Source of the DNA: Anisodus tanguticus
Lineage: Eukaryota; Streptophyta; Magnoliopsida; Solanales; Solanaceae
DNA length: 64,000 nucleotides
Direction of reading: 5' to 3'
Assembly (NCBI GenBank): GCA_034509755.1
Contig: CM067550.1
Coordinates: 9,355,001 to 9,419,000, forward strand
Shown here: piece after piece, positions 42,961 to 53,803 of the stretch
How the letters are laid out: each line of letters starts with the position of its first letter
How positions within the stretch are numbered: the first letter of the stretch is position 1
Translations under genes and position numbers: made by a program
Notes under the pieces: generated by a model
What the model was told of the DNA's origin: nothing
Databases searched by the model: none
The model's input: only the letters and a program-made list of their open reading frames with translations

Positions 42961-45900
42961 GGGGGCTGCACATCCTTCCTTCCGGCCTAATTCGACATGG
43001 CCTAGTAGTTTTCGCAACAATGCCGGGTCGGGGCAGCAAGCAGGTGTGCTTGGGCCTCGGCCTCCACAGGTCCATCATGTTGTGGGCCCCACTCCGACTG
43101 ACATTGACGCCGCAATGCATACACTTGGATTGAATCCTCCAGACGCAAATTGGTACATGGACACCGGCGCCACTTCTCACATGACGTCCGACCAAGGTAC
43201 TCTCTCATGTTATTCCAATTTGAGCAACAATCGTGACATAATTATTGGTAATGACAACTCAATTTCAATTCGTGGTTACGGTCATAAAACTTTGTCTCCC
43301 CCCATCCACCTCTTGTCTTAAAAAATGCCCTTCATGCCCCTAACTTAATTAAAAATTTGATGTATGTCCGTAAATTCACCACTGATAATTGAATTTCTGT
43401 TAATTTTGATCCTTTTGGGTTTTTTGTGAAGGATTTCAAGATGGGGATACCTATCATGAGATGTGATAGTAGGGGAGATCCTTATCTTATCACGCCCGCC
43501 TCTGGTCTCTCGAGTCAAGCCTTGCCATCTACTTTTGCAGCTCTAGCTCCTTCCTTGTGGCATGCACGTTTGGGTCACCCTTGGTCATCCGTTGTTTCTT
43601 CCTTGTCTAAAAATAATTTTATTTCTTGTAAGGGTATGCGTAATACTCCAATTTTTCAATCATGTCCTTTAGGAAAACATGTTATATTACCATTTGTAGC
43701 CTCTACTTCTCGTACTTTAATGTCATTTAATATTATTCATAGCGATTTATGGACATTTCCCATTTTAAGTTATGTGGGTCATCGTTATTATGTTCTCTTT
43801 TTGGATGATTATTCTATTTTTTATGGACCTTTCCATTAGCGAAAAAATCACAAGTTTTTTCCACATTCTTAAAATTTAGAGCATTCATCCGTACCCAATT
43901 CGATCGGGAAATCAAAAATATTCAATGTGATAATGGCAAAGAATATGATAATGAGGTATTTCGGGATTTTTGTGATACTAATGACATAGTTTTTCATTTC
44001 TCTTGTCCTCCTACGTCCTCACAAAATGGGAAAGCCGAACGAAAAATTCGTACCATTAATAAAATTGTCCGAACTATATTGGTCCATGCTTCCGTACCCC
44101 TTTCGTTTGGCATCATGCTCTACAAATAGCTACCTATCTTCTTAACATACTTCCTACCAAAGGGTTGGCAAATGCGTCTCCTCTTCAAGTCCTCTATAAT
44201 AAAAATCCTTCGTATTCCATCTTAGGGTCTTTGGGTGCTTATGTTATCCAATATTTTCCTCAACTATAATTAACAAACTTCAAGCCCGTTTTACCCTTTG
44301 CGTGTTTTTGGGTTATTCATCTAATCATCGTGGTTACAAATGTTTTGATTTATTATCTAATAAAATCATCATTAATCGTCATGTTATTTTTTATGAAACT
44401 CAATTTCCGTTTGCTAAAGTAAGTAGTCCCGTGCCTAGTTCGTATAATTTTTTGGATGACGACGTCTCCCCGTATATTATCCACCATTTATCGGACGTGT
44501 CCCGCAGTCGAACTCCGCCAGCGGGCCCACTGCCCGCTGGACCTACTGTTCCGCCACATCCCACTGTTTCTAGCATTATTTCGCCAAGTATCGGCAGTTG
44601 GGCCGGTTGCTTGACCCCAATACCCACCTTTGTTCCATCTACAATTTCTGCTTCTAGCTCAGCTCCTGTTTCCCGTATTGGGTCAGCAGGCCCACTGCCT
44701 GCTGGCTAGCTCGTCTCCCATCTGTGTTCCTCCTAAAATCCACTCAATTCTCCATCGAGTCATAGACCGGTCACTCATAGTCAACGGGGTATTTTTAAAC
44801 CAAAAAGACACTTTAATCTCAATTCTAATGTTCTTAAACCCCCTCTATCCCGTAATTCTGTGTCCGCATTAAATGACTCGAATTGGAAATTAACTATGAA
44901 CGATGAATATGATGCTCTTATTGAAAATAAGACATGGGAGTTGGTACCCCGTCCTTTTGGTGTTAATAGTATTCGATCTATGTAGATTTTTACTCATAAG
45001 AATAATTCTGATGGTTCGTTTGCGAGGCATAAAGCTCGTCTTGTAGGTGATGGTAAGACTCAGCAAGTTGGCGTGGATTGTGGTGAAACATTTAGTCTAG
45101 TGGTCAAATCGGCTACAATTCGCACTGTTCTTAGTCTGGCTCTTTCAAAAGCTTAGCCCATTCATCAACTAGATGTGAAGAATGATTTCTTACATAGTGA
45201 TATTAAGGAGACTGTTTACATGCATCAGCCCTTGGGTTTTCGAGACCCCAAGTATCCTCATTATGTCTGTTTATTGAAAAAATTCTTGTATGGGCTTAAG
45301 CACGCTCCACGGGCTTGGTATAAGAGATTTGCAGACTATGTTTCATCTATTGGGTTTTCACATAGCAGGTCTGATAATTCATTGTTCATTTATCATCGTG
45401 GTACTTCCCTGACTTATATTCTATTATATGTGGATGATATTATCTTGACTGCCTCTACTGATGCTTTGCGCAAGTCGAACATGACCATGCTCAGTTTTAA
45501 GTTTGTTATGAAAGACTTGTGGCCCTTGAGTTACTTTTTGGGGATTGTTGTCTCTCGTCATGCAGGTGGGTTATTCTTATCACAAAGAAAGTATGCCGCT
45601 CAGATAATTGAAAGAGCTGGTATGTCCTCGTGTAAGTCTACTTTCACTTCAGTTGATACTAAGCCCAAGCTGGGTGTTGCGGCTGGCTCACCTTACGATG
45701 ATCCCATTCACTATCGCAGTCTTGTTGGAGCTCTACAATATCTTACTTTCATGAGACCGGATATTACGTATGCCATACAACATGTGTGTTTGTTTATGAA
45801 TGATCCTAGGTTGGAGCACATGAATGCGCTCAAACGCATTATCAGATACATTCAGGGGACACTTGACTATGACTTGCATCTATATCCATCATCAGCCTCT

Positions 45901-46384
45901 ACACGTGTCTCGTATACCGATGTTGATTGGGGTAGCTGTCCAGATACCAGACGCTTCACGTCAGGTTATTGCATGTTTCTTGGTGATAACTTGATCTCGT
46001 GGTCTTCCAAACGACAAGCTACCTTATCACGCTCCAGTGCCGAGGCCGAGTATCGAGGAGTAGCCAATGTGATGTCTGAATCATGTTGGTTACGTAATCT
46101 TCTCTTGGAGCTTCACTTTTCATTCAAAAATCTACCTTGGTATATTGTGATAATATTAGTGTCGTTTATCTTTCTAGAATCCGGTTCAACACCAGCGCAC
46201 TAAACATATTGAGATGGATACCCATTTTGTTCGCGAAAAGGTAGCTCGTGGACAAGTACGCGTCCTACATGTTCCTTCCAAGTATCAAATTGCAGACATC
46301 TTCACTAAGGGTCTTCCCTCGGTCCTATTTGGAGATTTTAGGGACAGTCTTAGCGTACGAAGACCGCCTGCTATGACTGCGGGG
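42961..46384 (+). pseudogene. Copia protease-integrase-RT-RNase H relic
   Basis: Protease block NWYMDTGATSHMTSD at 43150 and GAG-pre (FDPFGFFVKDF, LWHARLGHPWSSVV) at 43410-43600. Integrase (HSDLWTFPIL, YYVLFLDDYSIF) is at 43740-43840 and the end of the core (SQNGKAERKIRTINKI) at 44020. The linker (VFLGYSSNHRGYKCFDL) is at 44302-44710. RT is at 44930-46200 with LLYVDDIILTAS intact, and RNase H at 46030-46402. Two RT tryptophans are TAG (near 44983 in IRSM*IFTHK and near 45154 in LSKA*PIHQLD), with other stops at 43318 and 44701. The frame from 45175 is open for 342 codons. Confidence 0.88.
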
Positions 46385-46774
46385 TGTAATAAATACCCGT
46401 GATATACATCGTATATACGATGTGTTTATCATGGGCATATTGTTGAATAATGGGATGTTAAATCCCGTGATATACATGGTATATATGATGTATTTATCAT
46501 GGGCATATTGTTGAATAATGGGCTGTTAAATTCCGTGATATACACGATATATACATGTCGTGTATATCACGGTTTAGTAGTCTATTTTAGCCTTAGGTAT
46601 GATTTTTTGTAATTAAATTAGAGTTGTACACTTACTATAATTGTATAATTATTGTACAAGTAGAATAAGGTTTTATGAGTAGAATAGGAATATGATTTTC
46701 CTATTATGAAAATTTTAAATTGTATATATACACTCTTTCATTAATGAAAATAATCAAGGGATTATTTCTTTCAG
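46385..46774 (+). repeat. 3' LTR with expanded 68-bp tandem repeats
   Basis: A 68-bp unit starting CCCGTGATATACAT begins at 46396, 46464 and (partial, TCCGTGATATACAC) 46532. Each unit contains a short palindrome (CATCGTATATACGATG type). The sister LTR at 17365-17674 is shorter (310 bp), consistent with repeat expansion here. The LTR ends TTCTTTCA. Confidence 0.85.
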
Positions 46775-47237
46775 ACACACTACCAACCTCCTCAACGAGT
46801 TCTAAATTTTCACTATTTATATTGGGGTTTTCATCTGTAGGTAGAATTTCAGAATGACATTTCTACAATTGTAGGTTGTTTCGTAAATTCTAGTCTCTTA
46901 GTGAAAATATAACGTTTGAATTGATGAAGATTTTTGTCCAAACTTTCAGCAAAGAGGAATTCAATCTTTCCTTTGATAATTGTCATAAATATTTTGATAT
47001 TTTATTTTTTATATATAATATTCTTTTATAAATATTATTACATAATATTTGAGTATGATTGTTATAGAGAGTTAATTTTATAAAGAGTGTACCGCTATAA
47101 TGAATGACATTGCTGTTATATGTAGAATGATGTTATAAATAAGTAAAATATAACATGAAAAATTGATTTCGAAGAAAATCATAACGTTATAGTAAAATGT
47201 TGTTATATCGAATGACAATTATAGAGAGGTTTGACCG
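46775..47237 (-). mobile_element. Pogo-like element end, minus strand, rearranged
   Basis: The right end is a pogo-type terminal repeat (reverse complement CGGTCAAACCTCTCTATAAT) with TA at 47238-47239. Moving inward on the minus strand: a block equivalent to 25560-25750, a block equivalent to 26050-26150 (QFKRYI and FTKQPTI codings), then GTTGAGGAGGTTGGTAGTGTGT, equivalent to 25767-25788, at 46775-46800. The block order differs from the copy at 25548-26508. Confidence 0.65.
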
Positions 47238-47261
47238 TACAAATAAATCAAAACAAAATTA

Positions 47262-47645
47262 TATAAGGACTTGATTTATATAAGGTACAATCGTAATCAA
47301 TTCTAAACTTCTAAATATTAGGACTTCTTACCTAATTGAATAAGGAATAACTTAATGACCAAACTAATCTAAGATTTGTAATTGGACTCTACATTATTAT
47401 TTTGTCGGCAATCCACCGTGACTTGGTTTTATTTTAAACTAAACCTAACCAAAATATTAATATACCAAATCAGAAACAAAGATATAGGGACTAAACAAAC
47501 CAAATATACACGGATGATCAAACCAAAAACAAAATTATATAAGGAAGTGATTTATATAGGGTAAAATTCTAATAAATTCTAAACTTCTAAATGTTAGGAC
47601 TTCTTACCTAATTGAATAAGGAAGAATTTAACTATCAAATTTTTA
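47262..47645. repeat. Direct repeat pair of about 110 bp
   Basis: 47262-47370 and 47529-47645 share ACAAAATTATATAAGGA, 'gatttatata.gg', TTCTAAACTTCTAAAT and AGGACTTCTTACCTAATTGA. They differ by a few substitutions and small indels. About 160 bp of unrelated AT-rich sequence lies between them. Confidence 0.8.
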
Positions 47646-48533
47646 GTTGATTTTAAGGTCTTAAGTATTAGAAATAAACGATAAAAAAAAATACTAATCT
47701 CATCAAATTTAAGTATATAAAAAGCACGAAGCCCTAAAATAAAATGTTGAGAGATAGAAAAAAATGTAAAAAAGATTTTTAAAAGCCTAAAATCAAAAGA
47801 GTCAAACTAAGAAGTTCATTTATAATTCTTACCGAATAAAATCATAATTACTATTTGAAATTTGGGATGAGCTAATATCAAGAATTTGAATTCATAAAAA
47901 TAATTTATTTCCTTTGATGTTGCGATTAAATAACTAAAAATTTGAATTAACTAATTCGCAAAAATAATCCAATTTTATTCTTTTTCAAATCCTTGCATTA
48001 GTACATTTATTTTTCAAATTGACAAAACTTTAAGTATACATATTTGTTAAATAAGAAAAATATTTGTGGTGAGAGAAATTACAAATAAAACAAAGTCGAT
48101 TATAGCATAATGTTAAATGTCAGATTGGTATAATGCAAAAATTTAAAGTGACAAGGATGAAATAGTAGAAAATAAAATATATTCTAAATGAACTTCAATA
48201 TGTTTTTGTTACGCTTTATTCCAATAAATGAAACTTTCAATATTCTTTTATATATTAAGTTATTTTATAACTAATAGACATGAGTTTTCAATAAAAAAAA
48301 ATAAACAGTAAAATTTGTCACGTAAACAACAAATTACTAACAAATTATCAAAATAAAACAATCTTAGCTACGCGAAATTTAGTGATGGATTAACGATAAA
48401 GTTCGTATTTAAATTCATTTTTTTCTATAATGTTTGCTCTCAAATGAGATACGCGTTGATCACGCGCAAAGTGCGTACAACTAAAACTAGTATATATTAT
48501 AGTAATAAAATAATAATATCCTAGCCTAGGTGA
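47646..48533. other. AT-rich spacer
   Basis: No gene, terminal repeat or tandem repeat is recognised in this strongly AT-rich stretch. Confidence 0.45.
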
Positions 48534-48763
48534 CATGAGATGGATGTGTGGGCATACAAGGAGAGATATGATTAGAAATGATGATATGCAGGAGAAAGTG
48601 GGAGTGGCCTCGTGGATAATAAGATGCGGGAAGCGATGTTGAGATGATTCGGGCATGTGCAGAGCAGAGACACAGATGCTCTAGTGCGGAGGTGTGAGAG
48701 ATTGGCTATGGACGTGTTCAGGAGGGGTAGAGGTAGGCCGAAGAAGTATTGGGAGAGGTGATC
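48534..48763 (+). mobile_element. LINE (non-LTR retrotransposon) reverse transcriptase 3'-end fragment
   Basis: Plus-strand frames read MRWMCGHTRRDMIRNDDMQ and EKVGVAS, then after frame changes a WFGHVQ-like stretch (now 'ddsgmcr'). ERLAMD-like, GRGRPKKYW and GEVI blocks follow. This is the C-terminal signature found at the end of many plant LINE ORF2 proteins (…MREARLRWFGHV…RGRGRPKKYW). It has stops and at least two indels. It ends at about 48763, directly before the DUF538 signal-peptide region. Confidence 0.7.
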
Positions 48764-49820
48764 TTCTTCTCACATCGCAGTTACTCTCTTAATCATCTTC
48801 ACACACCGTTAATCACGGTTGTTAACGTTGACGGTGGAACTTCCCTATCCGCTTACGACTTACTACAAATCTACGGCTTTCCGGTTGGTATTCTACCCAA
48901 AGGTGTTACTGGTTACGATCTCGATAACAATACCGGTAAATGGAGTGCTTATCTTAACGGCTCTTGAAGTTTCGCTCTAGAAGGTTCTTATCAACTTAGG
49001 TATTGAAGGAAAATATTTTATTATTATTCTAAATATATGTAAGTTCTTTGCAATCTCCACTACATGAAAATAGCTAGCATTGCTCATATTTATAATATTA
49101 TGAAACCTATTTTAATAACCTGTTTGGATGGTTGTTTCCTGTGGCTCATTATTGTATTGTTTTTGTTGATATCATATTTATCTTAAAATTATATTGTACG
49201 GTGTTGTAAATAAGTTATAACTCTGTTGTTGTATAACCATGAAAAAGCTCAATATTTGTAACCACGGATTTGGTGGCTTTTGCGTGGTTACTTATAAAAA
49301 TGTTCTTAAACTACAACAAACGACACAGTTTATCAAAACATTGTATTCATTAATATGGTACAATAAGATACTATACAATACAATACTGTACATTATGAAA
49401 CTATGGGTAACAACCATCCAAACAGAGTGTTAACTCAAAATAAAAAAATCTATTTCTATATAAATTTGACTATAAATCGTAACTAGACATAAAATAAAAT
49501 ACTAAATGCTAATCAGTTTTGATTTTCTACAACTTTGAATTATTTTTTTCAACAGTTATAAATCGAGGATCGGTGGGTACATAGCTAAAGATGGGCGCAC
49601 GAGTTTATATGGGGTTAGTGTAAAAGTTTTGTTTTTGTGGCTCAATATTGTGGAGGTTGTTAAGAACGGTGATAATCTTGAGTTCTCTGTTGGGATTGCT
49701 TTGGCAAGCTTTCCTCTTTTCAATTTTTTAGAGTCTCCACAATGTGGATATGGATTGAATTGCAATAGCAATGGACATATTCTAAAGACTCGAAACAGTC
49801 ATCTTGTTTCTTCGGTTTAG
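48763..49820 (+). pseudogene. DUF538 gene, two exons, broken
   Basis: Paralogue of the gene at 32629. Exon 1 runs about 48763-48999 and exon 2 49556-49820, with a GT-AG intron (49000-49555) whose ends join Q-L-S|Y in agreement with YQLNY of the intact gene. Protein blocks: LSAYDLLQIYGFPVGILPKGV, GKWSAYLNGS, GVSVKVLFLWLNIVEV, DNLEFSVG and SPQCGYGLNC. Damage: no ATG (LINE DNA abuts), the hydrophobic signal peptide (HIAVTLLIIF, 48772-48801) is in a different frame from the domain so an indel lies near 48805-48830, and TGA at 48965-48967 stands where the intact gene has Cys (STCSF). Exon 2 is fully open. A variant with an alternative start is conceivable but the TGA remains. Confidence 0.85.
49120..49425. 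mobile_element. hAT-like MITE in the DUF538 pseudogene intron
   Basis: Terminal inverted repeat CTGTTTGGATGGTTGTTTCC on the left and, reverse-complemented, CTGTTTGGATGGTTGTTACC on the right; 306 bp, AT-rich, non-coding. The ends match a common solanaceous MITE type. No clear 8-bp target duplication. Confidence 0.75.
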
Positions 49821-50318
49821 CTGCATACCAAAGGATGAGGGAGTTTGCTGAAAGAGGTTAGTTCCATGCTTTGAATTTATGGTCCTTGCATTTTTTATGA
49901 TGATGATTTGCTTGTTTGTTGTAAATTTTTATTTTGCTTGCTCATTTATGAAAGAAGAAATTATAGTAGGAGGGAAGGTCAACAATGAATACAGAATTAT
50001 AAAGGCATTTGATATTTCTGATTATATGAAACTTGGTTGCTCACTGAACTGATAATTGATTCACTAGAAGAATTCAGAATTCCTTAGATGTTTAATACTC
50101 AATTTGCAGTGAAGCACTACAAATTTCATGAATATTTATATGGTTTAGGTCCTTTGATGTATGACATTGTTATCAGTTGAAGGATTTTGTTGAAGCTTCC
50201 CATATTTAATCAACTAGACAAAACTGTCACATATCAGGAAAAGAAATGGCCTGTTGGAATAATTGATCCATCAGCGGATAGACGTGGCCCAAAATGAATC
50301 TGATCAGTGTTTAATCTA
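49821..50318. other. 3' flank of the DUF538 pseudogene
   Basis: No further gene is firmly recognised. A short open stretch near 50210-50297 (TVTYQEKKWPVGIIDPSADRRGPK) looks codon-like but is isolated. TTTAATCTA at 50310-50318 is the left target duplication of the MULE that follows. Confidence 0.4.
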
Positions 50319-50640
50319 GAGTGAATAGGTTAAACCCCCATAAACTATCATCGTTTTACGAGTTCCATACCTAAAATATTGGGTGTTCACAAAACCCCAT
50401 GAACTATCTATCATGAACTCATAGTAAAATACCCTTAGTGGAATATGACATGCTACGTGAACACATCACGCTCCAAAAGCTCTTTTGAGTAAGTAGGTTA
50501 CCCCCCACCCCCCAAAAAAATCACCATTTTGTGAGTTCCATACCTATACTATTGGGTGTTCACATACCCCTTGGACTACCATGAGCTCATTGTGCAGGTC
50601 GACTCAATTTTAAGATCTTTTTCATCTCGCACGTGCCTCT

Positions 50641-52194
50641 TGTAGGTTTTGTTGGGTTCAAAATATATAATTAGGCACAACGGAAGTTTAAAATTTTGTT
50701 CTACTTACCCCAACAATTTCTTCTGGTATGATTATAGGACAATCAAAACCTGTAACATAAAACATGAACACTCACAGGTTGTAATATCTGGAGTCTTTAT
50801 TAAAGGGTGGACACGCGATTTCCTTTTCGACTGCAAGCACAATGCTTCGGTGTATTCCTCTGTCAAGAAAGCCAGAAAATATTGGTAGAGTTTTTAGAGA
50901 GTTTTATCCTAGTAAGTCTAGAATTTGTTCATGAGAATTGGTATATAATAACAATGGTTTAGTGTTGTATTTATAGTTACAATTAGGTTAGAAATGAATT
51001 AGGATTGGGCTCTAAGCCTGACCCAAAAATTGAGGTGCCCCATTGTCGGGCCGGCACGTGTCTCGCGGCGCCTTACGTCATTTTCGTTCCCGTTTCATTA
51101 ATATATATTCAACACATTTGATTAAATTCAAAATTCAATTTTGACTTAATTAAATAATTTCCATCTAATAGAAATTATCCCATAGTTATTATCAATTTAA
51201 ATATCTCGATTCCAAATATAATATTTAATACTTTCTCAATACACCCTTAGATCGAAGAGACAATCGACATAGTGTGACCCTATAGGCCTTCATATATCGA
51301 CACTAATCCAATTAAGGGCCATACGGAACTCCTAGACTGCGCTGTACGACGAACTCAATATATGAAGTACGTTTACATGAATCCAACAAACATAACCTCT
51401 ATGTGAGATAATAAATTCCTTTTATTCGCGACACACTCGATCATACTTAGAATTTGCCATGTGTCTATCTAAATGGCTTGATCACTTTGTCTCATCTATA
51501 TTAGTCGACAACTAGACCATATTCTAAATATGTCTCTTGCATTGGCCAATGACTTGGTCGACCTAATATCACTGAGAAGTTGAGTGCTCTCTCTCGAATA
51601 TCCAATCAAGGAATGAATCCTATTCTTGGCTCAACTACCACCTTAGTTTACATCATAATGCACCCAACACAAGTCGTGTCTTATCCTATACGGAGTTTAA
51701 TCTTAGGACATGGTCAAAGTACAATACTCTTTAAACAAGGTGCTTATTGACCTCAAGTCAAAGGACCTTTATCTCCCACACGCTGATAACACTCCAGACA
51801 TTTATAACAAATAGTTTATTAGCAGGGTATACCAATACTTTCCAAAAGTATCCATGTGTCCATCACGAGTAACTATTACTCGTAGCAGGTGATACATGCT
51901 ACATTCTCCAAGAATGTGATGTAGACGACACGTCGACTTATAATATACCATCGATATCCCATTCTCGATGATCATTAGTCGAGACTATTCTGAGAGTTAC
52001 GCTCTATCATCAATATCTCACTCTATTAATGACAACGTAAGCACAAGGGATGCACATTAATAAATAATTACAAACAATCAAATAATAATTCAATAATTGC
52101 AAATGCCATAAATATTAATCTTATTAATAATATGAATGTGTTCAAGTATGTTTTGTCCCTAATAATGATTGTTTCTAGGAAATACATACTTTCA
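50641..52194 (-). repeat. 3' LTR of the 8-kb copia
   Basis: 1554 bp, begins TGTAGG and ends TTTCA on the plus strand. Same order of blocks as 57093-58665 with small indels. Confidence 0.95.
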
Positions 52195-52439
52195 ATCCTC
52201 CACTTGGCCTAGAGCCATCTCCAATGTATTTGATGCCTATGTTTTCAAAATGACCATTATGCTTAACTAAGCTTAATGGTTTAGTAAATGGATCAGCTAG
52301 ATTATAATATGTGGGAACATAGTCTAATCTTATTTCTTCAGTTTCCACCATCTCCCTGAGTATGTGGTATTTCTTAGGTACATGCTTATTTCTGTTCGTT
52401 GATCTTGGTTATTTAGCTTGCGCAATCGCACTAGTGTTG

Positions 52440-52650
52440 TCACAATAAATCTTTATTGGACAAGTGGCACTTGGAACAACCCTTAGTTCTTTTAAGAACC
52501 CAGCTATCGAGACAACTTCTTTACAAGCTTCCGATCTAGCAATGTACTCGAATTCAGTCGTCGAATCAGCAGTGGTTTCTTGCTTGGAACTTTTTCAACT
52601 CAATGCTCCACCATTGAAAATTGAGGTATATCAAGACTGTGACAGCCCTA
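52440..52650 (-). pseudogene. Copia RNase H remnant of the 8-kb element
   Basis: On the minus strand, frames show NGGALS, KSSKQETTADSTTEFEYIASSEACKEVV, then FLKELRVVPSATCPIKIYCDNTSAIAQA. These are RNase H blocks of copia. The segment joins the RT block (…RPNKLLGLS, near 52650) directly, so the region that normally lies between (RT thumb and RNase H start, on the order of 200 residues) has been deleted. Confidence 0.75.
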
Positions 52651-53543
52651 ACAATTTATTGGGTCTATCTCTATAGATCCTAATTCCAAGAATATAACAG
52701 GCTTCACCCAAGTCCTTCATCATGAAGGTGCTGGATAACCATTCCTTGACTGATTGCATGAGAGTCTTATTATCTCCCATTATTAATATGTCATCTACAT
52801 ATATAACAATGAAGACAATACTCATTCATTGCACTTACTATAAACGCAGGGATCTTCTTTGTTTCTAACAAAGTCAAACGATTTGACTGCTTTGTCAAAA
52901 CAAATATTCCAACTCCTTGAGGCATGCTTAAGTCCATAAATGAACTTTTGTAGCCTGCATACTGCTTTGGGCTTATTCTTGGATGTAAAACCCTCAGGTT
53001 GTATCATATACACCTCCTCAATTAGATTACCATTGAGGAAGGCAGTTTCAACATCCATTTGCCAAATGTCACAATCATAGTATATAGCTATTGCAAGCAA
53101 ACTTCGAATGGACTTAATTTTCGCAACAGGTGAAAATGTTTCATCATAATCGACCCCAAGTCGTTGACTATAACCTTTAGCCACCAATATTATCTTATAA
53201 GTCGGTACCTTGTCATATGCATCTTCTTCTTGAAGACCCATTTGCATCCTATGGGTCTAACCCTTGTTGACAAATCAACCAAGTTCCAAAGTTGATTGAT
53301 GTACATCGAGTCCATCTCAGATTTCATGGCTTCTTGCCATCTCTGCGAATCAATGTCTAACATAGCTTCGCTGTAGGTTGTAGGTTCATCATCATCAGGA
53401 ATATCTATCTCATTGTGTGTTTCAACAAGGAGATTAAGTATTTCAGGCGGACGATGAGTCCTAGTGGTCCTACGGAGTTGATTATTCTGTGTTTCAGTGT
53501 TTGTTGTAGTCTGATTGTGAGAAGGTCTTTGTGTGTTGGACAA
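52631..53543 (-). pseudogene. Copia reverse transcriptase of the 8-kb element
   Basis: Minus-strand blocks in order: 53543-53190 (linker, then SRWQEAMKSEMDSMYINQLWNLVDL and PIGCKWVFKKK). 53247-52822 follows after a frameshift (LVAKGYSQRLGVDYDETFSPVAK, IWQMDVETAFLNGNL, YMIQPEGF, YGLKHASRSW). Then 52825-52631 has VIYVDDILIMG with the catalytic YVDD intact and MKDLGEACYILGIRIYRDR. Two frame changes separate the parts. Confidence 0.85.
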
Positions 53544-53803
53544 TCTACCATCTTGAGAGCTTTCAGGAATGTCATTTTCATGTATTTCCTAGATGGAATG
53601 ATGTACAACCATCGTATCATCTTTCATTGGTTGTGTATGAGAGCCTTGCATTTCTGCACTATCTCTTACAACACTCCCACTGACTTAAGGGTGTACAACA
53701 AGTACCCAATCTTCACCAAATACTCCCACTGAATCCTTGTCTAGGTCATTTGACAAGGGTTCAACTTCTGTGTTATTTTGTGGTTCTTGAATTTCTTCAA
53801 GTT

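Larger units (their letters stand above)
42961..46774 (+). mobile_element. 5'-truncated Ty1/copia element with 3' LTR, inserted in pogo DNA
   Basis: Starts abruptly in the end of gag (near 42961) and continues through protease, integrase, RT and RNase H to a polypurine tract (GACTGCGGGG) and a 390-bp 3' LTR (46385-46774, TGTAATAAATAC ... TTATTTCTTTCA). It is the same family as the minus-strand copy at 17365-19335. Pogo-like DNA flanks both sides (42682-42960 and 46775-47237). The 5' LTR and most of gag are lost. Confidence 0.85.
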
